From Dorea sp. AM10-31 (GTDB taxonomy: Bacteria > Bacillota > Clostridia > Lachnospirales > Lachnospiraceae): a DNA stretch of 64,000 nt. The DNA lies in the NCBI RefSeq assembly GCF_003435815.1, contig NZ_QTUV01000004.1, positions 124,001 through 188,000 of the forward strand, read 5' to 3'. The notes beneath the pieces are model-generated. The model was not told the origin of the DNA. It was given only the letters and a program-made list of their open reading frames with translations, and searched no databases. Position numbers and translations under genes: made by a program. Below are positions 51,229 to 59,401 of the stretch, in pieces; positions within the stretch are counted from its first letter, which is position 1, and the number at the start of each line of letters is the position of its first letter.

Positions 51229-53817
51229 ATGAAAAGAAAAAAGCCCGCCGGTTGGAAATATAAAAAAGAAAGACAGAATTACTATAAAAATAAAGGCTAT
51301 AAGGACGAACCTTTTGATGAAGGAATAACAGAAACATTTACAAAAACAGGTGTTAGAAAGAGAACTACAGACCGTTACGAGCCGGATTATGAGATCGGGC
51401 TTTCAGCGGCACAGGTGGCTAAGCACAGAGCAGATGGCTGGTCGAATATAGCGGTAGATCCGCCGTCAAAGACAACAGGAGAAATAATACATGAGAATGT
51501 ATTTACTTATTTTAACCTGATTTTTCTCGTACTGGCAATTTTACTTTGCCTTGTCGGAGCGTTCAGGGATTTGACATTTCTTCCGGTTATTATTTTTAAT
51601 ACATTGATCGGTATCATACAGGAAGTCCGCGCAAAAAGAGTACTGGATAATCTGAATATGTTAAATGCACCGCATGCCAGTGTGGTAAGAGACGGTAAGA
51701 TATCCAGAGTAGATGCACAGGAGCTTGTTCTGGATGATATTGTAATTTTTAAAGCGGGAAATCAGATACCGGCAGATGCGATTGTTGTGGCAGGCGAGGT
51801 GCAGGTCAATGAGTCGCTGCTTACCGGAGAATCGGATGAGATTACGAAGCAAAAAGGCGACTCGCTGATGTCGGGAAGCTTTGTTGTGGCAGGTCAGTGT
51901 CATGCAAGACTGGATGCAGTTGGTGCTGATTCGTATATTTCAAAACTGACTCTGGAAGCAAAGCAGATGCAACAGGGTGAACAGTCGGAGATGATCCGTT
52001 CTCTTGACAAACTGGTCAAATTTGTCGGAATTGCGTTGATCCCGATTGGAATTGTTTTATTTGTGCAGAGCTTCTTTATGAACCATGATCCGTTCCGGTC
52101 AAGTATTACATCTATGGTAGCAGCTGTGATCGGTATGATCCCGGAAGGTTTATACTTGCTTGCAAGTGTTGCGCTGGCAGTAAGTTCCATGAGACTTGCC
52201 AGCAAGAAAGTATTGCTGCATGACATGAAGAGTATCGAGACGCTTGCGCGTGTAGATGTATTGTGCGTCGATAAGACAGGAACGATTACCGAACCATCTA
52301 TGTGTGTGAAGCAACTGGTAGCAGTTACAGCAGATGAAAAAGATAATGAAGAAAAAGAAGAAACCGAAGAAAAAGAAATCGGTGAGAAAAAGTCAGCAGG
52401 AAAACCAGATGAAAAGGAGCTCCGTACGTTAATTGGAGATTTTGCAAAAGCCATGAGCAATGATAATGCAACAATGGCGGCACTGAAAGAGTATTTCCAG
52501 GATAGAGACGGACGAAACGTGGTGAAGGTATTTCCTTTTACATCCGCAGTGAAATACAGTGCAGTGTGTTTGAAGGAAAAGGATGGCACAGAGAATAATT
52601 ATGTACTTGGCGCACCGGAACTGGTGCTTCGGAAAGATTATGACCAGTGCAGGGATGAGGTCCAGAAATATGCCGGCAAAGGATATCGTGTGCTATTGTT
52701 TGGTAAATACGAAGGAGAACTGGACGGAGAACGTCTGAGAGATAAGGTGATTCCTTACGGCTATATTCTTCTGGCAAATCCAATCCGTCAGGAGGCACCG
52801 GAAACATTTGCCTATTTTGCAGAACAGGGAGTAGATGTGAAAGTTATTTCCGGTGATAACCCATTGACGGTTTCTGAGGTTGCAAAAGAAGCAGGAATTA
52901 AAAATGCAGATCGTTATATTGATGCGTCTACGCTTCGGACAGAAGAAGAGACAGCGGAAGCGATTGCGGAATATACTGTGTTTGGACGTGTTACACCGGC
53001 GCAGAAGCGTCAGTTTGTACAGGCTTTGAAAGCCCAGGGAAGAACCGTAGCAATGACGGGAGACGGAGTAAATGATGTACTGGCATTAAAGGATGCGGAT
53101 TGTAGCGTTGCAATGGCATCCGGAAGTGACGCGGCGGTACAGGCATCACAGGTTGTGCTTCTGGAATCCAATTTTGCCTGTATGCCATCAGTTGTATTGG
53201 AAGGAAGACGTGTAGTAAATAATATCCAGAGATCAGCGAGTCTGTTCCTTGTAAAGAACATATTCTCCTTCCTGTTGTCATTGTTCTCGGTTGTATTTAT
53301 GATTTCTTATCCGCTGGAACCATCACAGGTTTCGCTGATTAGTATGTTTACGATCGGAATACCGGGATTTTTCCTTGCGTTCCAGCCGAATAAAGATATT
53401 ATTAAAGGACATTTCCTTACAAATGTTGTATTAAAAGCACTTCCGGCGGGGCTTACTGATGTACTTGCAGTTGGGGCACTGGTTGTGTTTGGGCAGGAAT
53501 TCGGAGTTGGAGCAACGGCTATTTCGACAGCAGCAACTATGCTGCTTGCGGTTGTTGGATTTATGATATTGTACCGGATCTGTCAGCCTTTGAATCTTCT
53601 GCGCGGAATTGTGTGGATTGGGTCCATGACAGGTCTCATCCTCTGCAGTATCTTCCTGCCAAAGCTGTTTGCAATCACAGGGATGTCAGAAAAATGCATT
53701 ATGTTGTTTGTGATTTTTTCCATTGCAACAGAACCGGTACTTCGTTATCTGACACTGTTAGTCAGTGGAATGCGTAATTTATATAGAAGAGTGTTTAAGA
53801 AAGAACAGAAAAATTAA
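51229..53817 (+). CDS. Cation-translocating P-type ATPase (CtpE-like group)
   Basis: 862 residues behind AAAGGAGGCAGG. A basic N-terminal extension of about 80 residues (MKRKKPAGWKYKKERQ) precedes the first membrane pair. Motifs: LLTGES in the actuator domain, IPEGL in membrane helix 4, phosphorylation site DKTGT with Asp348, then MTGDGVNDVLALKDADCSVAM. The IPEGL helix-4 motif and lack of N-terminal metal-binding CxxC domains place it nearer CtpE-like calcium-type pumps than Cu/Cd pumps; the ion is inferred. An acidic insertion (EKDNEEKEETEEKEIGEKK, near residues 371-389) lies after the phosphorylation site. Single-gene unit. Confidence 0.88.
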   Translation: MKRKKPAGWKYKKERQNYYKNKGYKDEPFDEGITETFTKTGVRKRTTDRYEPDYEIGLSAAQVAKHRADGWSNIAVDPPSKTTGEIIHENVFTYFNLIFLVLAILLCLVGAFRDLTFLPVIIFNTLIGIIQEVRAKRVLDNLNMLNAPHASVVRDGKISRVDAQELVLDDIVIFKAGNQIPADAIVVAGEVQVNESLLTGESDEITKQKGDSLMSGSFVVAGQCHARLDAVGADSYISKLTLEAKQMQQGEQSEMIRSLDKLVKFVGIALIPIGIVLFVQSFFMNHDPFRSSITSMVAAVIGMIPEGLYLLASVALAVSSMRLASKKVLLHDMKSIETLARVDVLCVDKTGTITEPSMCVKQLVAVTADEKDNEEKEETEEKEIGEKKSAGKPDEKELRTLIGDFAKAMSNDNATMAALKEYFQDRDGRNVVKVFPFTSAVKYSAVCLKEKDGTENNYVLGAPELVLRKDYDQCRDEVQKYAGKGYRVLLFGKYEGELDGERLRDKVIPYGYILLANPIRQEAPETFAYFAEQGVDVKVISGDNPLTVSEVAKEAGIKNADRYIDASTLRTEEETAEAIAEYTVFGRVTPAQKRQFVQALKAQGRTVAMTGDGVNDVLALKDADCSVAMASGSDAAVQASQVVLLESNFACMPSVVLEGRRVVNNIQRSASLFLVKNIFSFLLSLFSVVFMISYPLEPSQVSLISMFTIGIPGFFLAFQPNKDIIKGHFLTNVVLKALPAGLTDVLAVGALVVFGQEFGVGATAISTAATMLLAVVGFMILYRICQPLNLLRGIVWIGSMTGLILCSIFLPKLFAITGMSEKCIMLFVIFSIATEPVLRYLTLLVSGMRNLYRRVFKKEQKN

Positions 53818-53868
53818 GAAAAAAATAGATCGTGCCAGACAATGAGGTTGGACGCGATCTATTTTTTA
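53818..53868. terminator. Bidirectional terminator between convergent genes
   Basis: AAATAGATCG and CGATCTATTT arms with A-run before and T-run after, shared by the P-type ATPase gene and yfcE. Confidence 0.85.
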
Positions 53869-53881
53869 ATTTAAATTATTA

Positions 53882-54427
53882 TTAAACCTTTTGGAGTGGC
53901 ATAGGAATCTCTGCCCCATCAAGTTTTTTCCAGTGGAATTCACCGTCATAGATCATATACCCATGTGCAGAATTTTCCTTTGGAATAGAGACAGATCCCG
54001 GATTCATGTAAATGAAAGTTCCATTATCCTGGTGTGCAGGAATGTGTGTGTGTCCGTTTAAGAGAATGTCACCTTTTTTTAACATCGGTGGATTCTTCGG
54101 ATTGTGATGATGACCATGGGTGGCGAAAATCGTATGTCCATCCAGTTCCAGGAAACCGTAGTCGGCAAGGATCGGGAATTCCAGAACCATCTGGTCAACC
54201 TCTGTATCGCAGTTCCCACGGACACAGAGCAGATGTTCTTTCATCGGATTCAACATAGCGATACATTCCTTTGGGTTATAATCTTTCGGAAGATCGTTAC
54301 GTGGTCCATGATATAAAATATCGCCAAGAAGAAGCAGACGGTCTGCTTCTTCTTTTTTATATGCTTCCAGCATTTTTTTGCAGTAATAAGCTGAACCGTG
54401 AATATCGGATGCAATCATTAATTTCAT
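53882..54427 (-). CDS. yfcE: YfcE-family metallophosphodiesterase
   Basis: 181 residues. Calcineurin-like metal-binding motifs in order: MIASDIHGS (D-x-H), LLLGDILYHGPRN (GD), CVRGNCD (GN-C-D), ATHGHHH and NGHTHIP (GH-x-H). These bind two metal ions and hydrolyse phosphodiesters; the physiological substrate of YfcE proteins is not settled. GATGAGG precedes the ATG on the minus strand. Its promoter and three CGATATG repeats lie just upstream. Confidence 0.92.
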   Translation of the reverse strand: MKLMIASDIHGSAYYCKKMLEAYKKEEADRLLLLGDILYHGPRNDLPKDYNPKECIAMLNPMKEHLLCVRGNCDTEVDQMVLEFPILADYGFLELDGHTIFATHGHHHNPKNPPMLKKGDILLNGHTHIPAHQDNGTFIYMNPGSVSIPKENSAHGYMIYDGEFHWKKLDGAEIPMPLQKV

Positions 54428-54450
54428 TTTGTTACCTCATCTTTTCTTAA

Positions 54451-54551
54451 ATTCTACCCCATATTCGCATATCGTGAAGCTAATGCTTTCTTTTTATGCT
54501 CATATCGAGGCGGGTCATAAAGCCATAAAACCGCTCTTGTGTAACATATCG
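54451..54551 (-). promoter_or_regulatory. yfcE promoter with three CGATATG repeats
   Basis: On the minus strand CTTCAC (54479-54474), 17-bp spacer, TAGAAT (54456-54451). CATATCG on the plus strand (CGATATG on the minus) occurs at 54468-54474, 54501-54507 and 54545-54551, one copy inside the promoter. Possible repressor sites. Confidence 0.45.
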
Positions 54552-54737
54552 TGTTTTCAGACTTTTGACCCTGACATCATACTTTATTGTAACAAGCTGG
54601 GGGACAAATGAAAAGAAAAATAAAGCAGATATTCAGGTGGGGATGGAATAAATAAGTATTCAAATGGCAATTTTCTAACAATAAGAAAGATTAGTAAAAA
54701 ATTAACAAATATGACTGAAAATAAACGAAATTGTATA

Positions 54738-54766
54738 TTGAATTCGCAGGAGCGATTTGCTATTAT
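54738..54766 (+). promoter_or_regulatory. Promoter of the RNA leader / short-chain dehydrogenase
   Basis: TTGAAT (54738-54743), 17-bp spacer, TATTAT (54761-54766); start point expected near 54773. Confidence 0.7.
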
Positions 54767-54772
54767 ACTCTT

Positions 54773-54921
54773 ATACCTTTCGCGCTGGGGAAGCGCAGTT
54801 GCCCATTTCGGGAAGTGTGCAGCCAGGATATGAAGCTGCTTAAGGGGAACTCGAAAGGACGAGAAGAAGACCACTCCACAGTGCAGGAGAGATAACTTGC
54901 AGGTGCCGTGACAGAAGGTAT
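54773..54921 (+). ncRNA. Structured RNA leader of unknown class
   Basis: ATACCTT (54773-54779) pairs perfectly with AAGGTAT (54915-54921), closing about 150 nt. Inside, five short hairpins can form: GCGCT/AGCGC (54782-54796), CCC/GGG (54802-54812), GCAGC/GCTGC (54819-54839), CTCG/CGAG (54850-54863) and CTCC/GGAG (54874-54889). The closing helix begins where the promoter predicts transcription to start. I do not recognise it as TPP, SAM, FMN, THF, c-di-GMP, cobalamin, SRP, RNase P or 6S RNA. No terminator separates it from the downstream gene, so it may be a riboswitch-like leader. Confidence 0.5.
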
Positions 54922-54961
54922 GGATCAGAAAAGACATAACGCACAGAAAGGAGTTAAAACT

Positions 54962-55762
54962 ATGGGATTTTTAACAGGAAAAACAGCAATCATTACAGGA
55001 GGAGGACGCGCTGTATTAAGTGATGGAAGTTGCGGATCGATCGGATATGGTATTGCAACTGCTTATGCAAAAGAGGGCGCTAATCTTGTTATTACCGGAA
55101 GAAATGTAAAGAAGCTGGAAGATGCAAAAGAAGAATTAGAGAGATTATACGGAATTGAAGTGCTGCCGGTACAGGCAGATGTGAACGCCGGAGCGGACAA
55201 TCAGGCGGCAGTTCAGAATGTAGTAAAACAGACAGTTGACAAATTTGGAAGAATTGATGTACTGATCAACAATGCACAGGCATCTGCTTCGGGTGTAACA
55301 CTTGCAGATCACACAACAGAGCAGTTTGACCTTGCAGTATATTCCGGACTTTATGCAGTATTCTATTATATGAAAGCATGCTATCCTTACCTGAAAGAGA
55401 CTAAAGGTTCAGTAATCAACTTCGCTTCCGGAGCAGGATTGTTTGGCAACTATGGACAGTGTGCATATGCGGCTGCAAAAGAAGGTATCCGTGGACTTAC
55501 AAGAGTTGCAGCAACAGAATGGGGAGCAGATGGAATCAATGTCAATATTGTTTGCCCGCTTGCATGGACAGCACAGTTAGAGAATTTCCAGAAAGCATAT
55601 CCTGACGCATTTAAGGCAAATGTTAAGATGCCGCCGGCAGGACACTACGGAGACGTTGAGAAAGAGATCGGACGTGCATGCGTACAGCTTGCTTCTCCGG
55701 ATTTTAAATATATGAATGGTGAGACAATTACATTGGAAGGTGGAATGGGACAGAGACCATAA
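54962..55762 (+). CDS. Short-chain dehydrogenase/reductase (SDR)
   Basis: 266 residues from ATG 54962 behind AAAGGAG (54947-54953); the frame is open back to 54908 inside the RNA leader. Classical SDR: Rossmann start TAIITGGG with an insertion before GSIGYGIA, NNAQ, catalytic Ser and Tyr169-x3-Lys173 (YAAAK), and an LEGGMGQRP end. The glycine motif is stretched by about nine residues (GGGRAVLSDGSCGSIG), unusual for classical SDRs. Substrate unknown; hydroxysteroid or polyol dehydrogenases are possibilities in gut bacteria, and it is not the fatty-acid FabG (present at 59402). Ends in a strong terminator, so separate from the fab operon. Confidence 0.82.
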   Translation: MGFLTGKTAIITGGGRAVLSDGSCGSIGYGIATAYAKEGANLVITGRNVKKLEDAKEELERLYGIEVLPVQADVNAGADNQAAVQNVVKQTVDKFGRIDVLINNAQASASGVTLADHTTEQFDLAVYSGLYAVFYYMKACYPYLKETKGSVINFASGAGLFGNYGQCAYAAAKEGIRGLTRVAATEWGADGINVNIVCPLAWTAQLENFQKAYPDAFKANVKMPPAGHYGDVEKEIGRACVQLASPDFKYMNGETITLEGGMGQRP

Positions 55763-55787
55763 TTGGTTGATGTGTACATACAGTTCA

Positions 55788-55838
55788 AACCCACCGCCGG
55801 TTTTGGAAATATCTCCTGACCGGCGGTGGGGTAATTTT
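55788..55838 (+). terminator. Strong Rho-independent terminator
   Basis: CCCACCGCCGGT (55790-55801) pairs with ACCGGCGGTGGG (55819-55830), followed by TAATTTTTT. Confidence 0.95.
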
Positions 55839-55852
55839 TTAGGATAATATAA

Positions 55853-55865
55853 TTTGAATATCAAA
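55853..55865. promoter_or_regulatory. FabT-like operator 1
   Basis: TTTGA-ATA-TCAAA palindrome ending 5 bp before the -35 box of the fab promoter. It resembles the TTTGATTATCAAA-type sites of the MarR-family fatty-acid regulator FabT. Confidence 0.7.
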
Positions 55866-55869
55866 ATAC

Positions 55870-55898
55870 TTGACAAACAAAGGAAAAGAATATATACT
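55870..55898 (+). promoter_or_regulatory. Promoter of the fab operon
   Basis: Consensus TTGACA (55870-55875), 17-bp spacer, TATACT (55893-55898), between two FabT-like sites. Confidence 0.88.
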
Positions 55899-55910
55899 TT
55901 GAAAGTCAAA
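55898..55910. promoter_or_regulatory. FabT-like operator 2
   Basis: TTTGA-AAG-TCAAA palindrome starting in the last base of the -10 box and covering the start point; centre-to-centre distance to operator 1 is 45 bp. Well placed to block transcription. The regulator gene is not in the window. Confidence 0.75.
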
Positions 55911-55978
55911 ATAATTCGTCGGAGATAAAATGCGATGTCACGATCTGTCTTCCGGCGGAAATATACAGAGGAATGAAC

Positions 55979-56986
55979 ATGATTGGAAGAATAACAGGAA
56001 CGGGTTCTTATATCCCGTCATATTGTATGGATAATAACGACATTGCAAAATTAGTAGAAACCAGTGATGAATGGATTCAGGAACGCACCGGCGTGGCAAG
56101 GCGGCACATTATCACGAATGAGACAACCGTATCAATGGCAGCAGAGGCAGGAAAGCGTGCACTGGAAAATGCAAATGTCAGACCGGAAGAAGTAGATCTG
56201 ATCCTTGTATCAACAATTTCTTCGAATGTAATACTTCCGTGTGCGGCATGTGAAGTGCAGAAAGAAATAGGTGCGTTAAATGCAACTTGTTTTGATTTAA
56301 GCGCAGCATGTACCGGATTTGTACTGGCATATAATACGGCAGCAGCTTATATTGCGGCAGGAATGTACCAGACAGTACTGGTTATTGGAAGTGAGAGCCT
56401 GTCGAATCTGACAAATTGGGAAGACCGTGGGACATGCATTTTATTCGGAGACGGAGCGGGAGCGGCAGTTGTACAGGCGTATGACGCACAGAATGAGGAA
56501 ATAACGACAGACAGAATGTATTTTCCGGTGACACATTCCGATGGGAAAAGCGGAAAAGCACTTACGCTAAAGAGCAGACATGATGCAAATGGCCTTACAA
56601 AAAAGATCGATAAGGAAACAGTATTTGATGAAGAACATTTCATGCAGATGGACGGACAGGCAGTATTTAAATTTGCTGTAAAAAAAGTGCCAGAAGTCAT
56701 AACGGAGACGCTCGAAAAGAACAAATTAAAGAAAGAAAACATCGCATGCTATATTTTGCACCAGGCAAATCGAAGAATCATTGAAGCGGTTGCCAGGAGA
56801 CTGGATGAACCGATAGAAAAATTCCCAATGAATCTTAAGGAGTATGGCAATACATCTTCTGCCAGTATCCCGATTTTGCTGGACGAATGTAACCGTAAAG
56901 GGAAATTAAAGAGTGGCAGTAAAATTGTACTTGCCGGCTTTGGCGCAGGACTGACATGGGGTGCGACAATCATTCAGTGGTCATAG
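55979..56986 (+). CDS. fabH: 3-oxoacyl-ACP synthase III (FabH)
   Basis: 335 residues from ATG 55979, preferred to the ATG at 55973 because AGAGGA ends at 55972. Catalytic triad visible: Cys111 in DLSAACTGF, His in LHQANRRI and Asn in YGNTSSASIP. Condenses acetyl-CoA (or a branched starter) with malonyl-ACP to begin fatty-acid synthesis. First gene of the operon, under the FabT-flanked promoter. Confidence 0.95.
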   Translation: MIGRITGTGSYIPSYCMDNNDIAKLVETSDEWIQERTGVARRHIITNETTVSMAAEAGKRALENANVRPEEVDLILVSTISSNVILPCAACEVQKEIGALNATCFDLSAACTGFVLAYNTAAAYIAAGMYQTVLVIGSESLSNLTNWEDRGTCILFGDGAGAAVVQAYDAQNEEITTDRMYFPVTHSDGKSGKALTLKSRHDANGLTKKIDKETVFDEEHFMQMDGQAVFKFAVKKVPEVITETLEKNKLKKENIACYILHQANRRIIEAVARRLDEPIEKFPMNLKEYGNTSSASIPILLDECNRKGKLKSGSKIVLAGFGAGLTWGATIIQWS

Positions 56987-57185
56987 CATTTGGAATAATC
57001 AATCAGTGCAGTTTCGGCAGGCGACCGTATAAGGTCGAAATATCACAGAGATATAAAGAGCTGGAAAATTCCACCTTTATATAAAACGCCGGGAGAACAT
57101 GACATCACAGGGAAGACTGCTTAGAAGATCTCCCAGCAGTATTTATAAGAACAGAAAAATAATGAAGATGAAGGAGAACAGACAT
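56987..57185 (+). other. Structured spacer between fabH and acpP
   Basis: 199 nt without a gene. Hairpins: CGACC/GGTCG near 57022-57037, ATATAAAG/CTTTATAT (57051-57058 with 57075-57082) enclosing GGAA/TTCC, and GGGAGA/TCTCCC (57091-57096 with about 57130-57135). May set separate acpP expression through processing or a local promoter; no clear promoter is seen. Confidence 0.4.
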
Positions 57186-57410
57186 ATGTTAGAGAAAATT
57201 AAAGCGTTAGTAGCAGAAAACCTTGGAGTGGAAGAAAGCAAAATTACAGAGAACTCTTCTTTCAAAGAAGATCTGGGAGCGGATTCTCTTGACCTTTTTG
57301 AGATGGTCATGGGACTGGAAGAGGAATTTGAAATTGAAATCCCGACAGAAGATCTGGAACAGATCGTAACAGTTGGAGATGTTGTGAAATATATCGAAGC
57401 ACATAAATAA
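57186..57410 (+). CDS. acpP: Acyl carrier protein
   Basis: 74 residues from ATG 57186 behind AAGGAG (57171-57176). Acidic four-helix protein with the phosphopantetheine site [10 protein letters not shown] at Ser34. Carries growing acyl chains for every enzyme encoded downstream. The frame opens earlier at 57099 but that part has no ribosome binding site and is not ACP-like. Confidence 0.96.
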   Translation: MLEKIKALVAENLGVEESKITENSSFKEDLGADSLDLFEMVMGLEEEFEIEIPTEDLEQIVTVGDVVKYIEAHK

Positions 57411-57452
57411 AACAAGTGGCACAAAGTACAAATAAGTAAGTGAGGTTGAACT

Positions 57453-58391
57453 ATGCAGACAGAAGTAACCAGATTATTAGAAATCGAATATCCGATTATT
57501 CAGGGCGGTATGGCATGGGTGGCAGAATACCATCTGGCGGCTGGCGTTTCAAATGCCGGAGGTCTTGGCATCATAGGTGCTGCATCTGCTCCGGCTGACT
57601 GGGTAAGAGAGCAGGTCAGAGAAGCAAAGAAGCTGACTGACAAGCCATTTGGAGTCAATATTATGCTGATGAGTCCATATGCAGATGAAGTAGCCAGAGT
57701 GATTGTTGAAGAAGGCGTAAAAGTTGTGACAACAGGAGCGGGCAGTCCTGAAAAATATATGAAAATGTGGAAAGAAGCCGGCGTGAAGGTCATTCCGGTG
57801 GTTGCTTCTGTCGCACTTGCGAAGAGAATGGAACGCTGCGGTGCAGATGCAGTCGTAGCAGAAGGATGCGAAGCCGGCGGACATATCGGAGAAAATACAA
57901 CGATGGTACTTGTTCCGCAGATCGCAGATGCGGTGAAGATTCCGGTGATCGCAGCCGGAGGAATCGCAGATGGAAGAGGAATTGCAGCAGCATTCATGCT
58001 GGGCGCAGAAGGTGTACAGATGGGGACGCATTTCGTAGTCACAGATGAGTCGCAGGTACACGATAATTACAAAGAGAGGATTATCAAAGCGAAGGATATT
58101 GATTCTCGTGTGACAGGAAGAACGACCGGACATCCGGTGCGAGCGCTTCGCAATGATATGACAAAGAAATATATAGAATTGGAAAATAAGGGTGCAGGCT
58201 TCGAAGAACTGGAACATCTGACACTTGGAGGTTTAAGAAAAGCAGTTGTAGACGGAGATGTGAAAAATGGAAGTGTCATGGCAGGTCAGATTGCAGGAAT
58301 GGTAAAAGAAAGAATGTCCTGTCAGGCATTGATCCAGAAACTGGTGAAAGAGACCGATGAATTGATCGGAGGGAAAGGATTTTATGAGTAA
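57453..58391 (+). CDS. fabK: Enoyl-ACP reductase II (FabK, FMN-dependent)
   Basis: 312 residues, a nitronate-monooxygenase-like TIM barrel: PIIQGGMAWVAEYHLAAGVSNAGGLGIIG, FGVNIML, EGCEAGGHIG with the catalytic His, and AAGGIADGRG for FMN phosphate. Performs the last reduction of each elongation cycle. No FabI is encoded nearby, so it is likely the main enoyl reductase. Its end overlaps fabD by 8 nt. Confidence 0.95.
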   Translation: MQTEVTRLLEIEYPIIQGGMAWVAEYHLAAGVSNAGGLGIIGAASAPADWVREQVREAKKLTDKPFGVNIMLMSPYADEVARVIVEEGVKVVTTGAGSPEKYMKMWKEAGVKVIPVVASVALAKRMERCGADAVVAEGCEAGGHIGENTTMVLVPQIADAVKIPVIAAGGIADGRGIAAAFMLGAEGVQMGTHFVVTDESQVHDNYKERIIKAKDIDSRVTGRTTGHPVRALRNDMTKKYIELENKGAGFEELEHLTLGGLRKAVVDGDVKNGSVMAGQIAGMVKERMSCQALIQKLVKETDELIGGKGFYE

Positions 58392-59310
58392 AACAGCATT
58401 TATCTTTCCTGGACAGGGAGCGCAGAAAGCCGGAATGGGAGCTGATTTTTATGAAAACAGCGAACTGGCGGCGAAGATTTACGATGAAGCAGCAGAACAT
58501 CTGGGAATAGATATGAAGGCGCTTTGCTTTGAAAAAAATGAGAAGCTTGACGTTACAGAATATACACAGGCGGCAATGGTAACAACATGCCTTGCTATGG
58601 AGAGAGTATTGGAAAATGCAGGTGTAAAACCGGATGTAACAGCCGGTCTGAGCCTGGGAGAATATACAGCCATTGCTGTGGCTGGCGGAATGACAGATCA
58701 GGATGCCATCCGTTTAGTCAGAAAAAGAGGAATACTGATGCAGAATACGGTGCCGGCGGGGGAAGGAGCCATGTGTGCAGTGATGGCGCTGGATGCGCAG
58801 AAGATTGAAAATGTCATTGCAGACATTTCCGGTGTAACGGTCGCAAATTATAACTGTCCGGGACAGATTGTTATTACGGGCGAAAAAAACAGTGTAGAAA
58901 AAGCAGCGGAGAAATTAAAAGAAGCAGGTGCAAAACGGACCATTCTTTTAAATGTAAGCGGACCATTTCATTCGCCGATGCTGAAACCGGCAGGTGAAGA
59001 GCTGGAAAAAGAATTAGAACAGACAGAATTACATCCGCTTGCCATTCCGTACTATACAAATGTAACTGCGAAAAAAGTAGAGGACATCAGAGAAACAAAG
59101 GCACTGTTAAAGGAACAGGTAAGTGCACCGGTCCGCTGGATGCAGAGTGTAGAGCAGATGATCGCTGATGGTGTCGATACATTTGTGGAGATCGGTCCGG
59201 GAAGAACGCTGGCAGGATTTCTTCGTAAGATCAACCGGGATGTTGCCGTATACAATGTAGCGGCATGGGAAGATGTTGATAAAGTTGCAGAAATGCTTTC
59301 CGGAAAATAA
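58384..59310 (+). CDS. fabD: Malonyl-CoA:ACP transacylase (FabD)
   Basis: 308 residues, GGAGGG ribosome binding site inside the end of fabK. IFPGQGAQ start, nucleophile Ser90 in GLSLGEY, catalytic His196 in GPFHSPML. Loads malonyl groups on ACP. Overlap with fabK shows translational coupling. Confidence 0.95.
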   Translation: MSKTAFIFPGQGAQKAGMGADFYENSELAAKIYDEAAEHLGIDMKALCFEKNEKLDVTEYTQAAMVTTCLAMERVLENAGVKPDVTAGLSLGEYTAIAVAGGMTDQDAIRLVRKRGILMQNTVPAGEGAMCAVMALDAQKIENVIADISGVTVANYNCPGQIVITGEKNSVEKAAEKLKEAGAKRTILLNVSGPFHSPMLKPAGEELEKELEQTELHPLAIPYYTNVTAKKVEDIRETKALLKEQVSAPVRWMQSVEQMIADGVDTFVEIGPGRTLAGFLRKINRDVAVYNVAAWEDVDKVAEMLSGK

Positions 59311-59401
59311 CAGAAAAAAATTGGAACAGGTTTATACAAAAAAAACAGACAGAAAAATTTGAAACAGGTTCATATAAAACAGGCAGAAAGCGAGGATATA
59401 T

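Noticed and set aside
54908..54961. N-terminal extension of the short-chain dehydrogenase from 54908
   Set aside because: It overlaps the structured leader, has no ribosome binding site, and a good site precedes ATG 54962.
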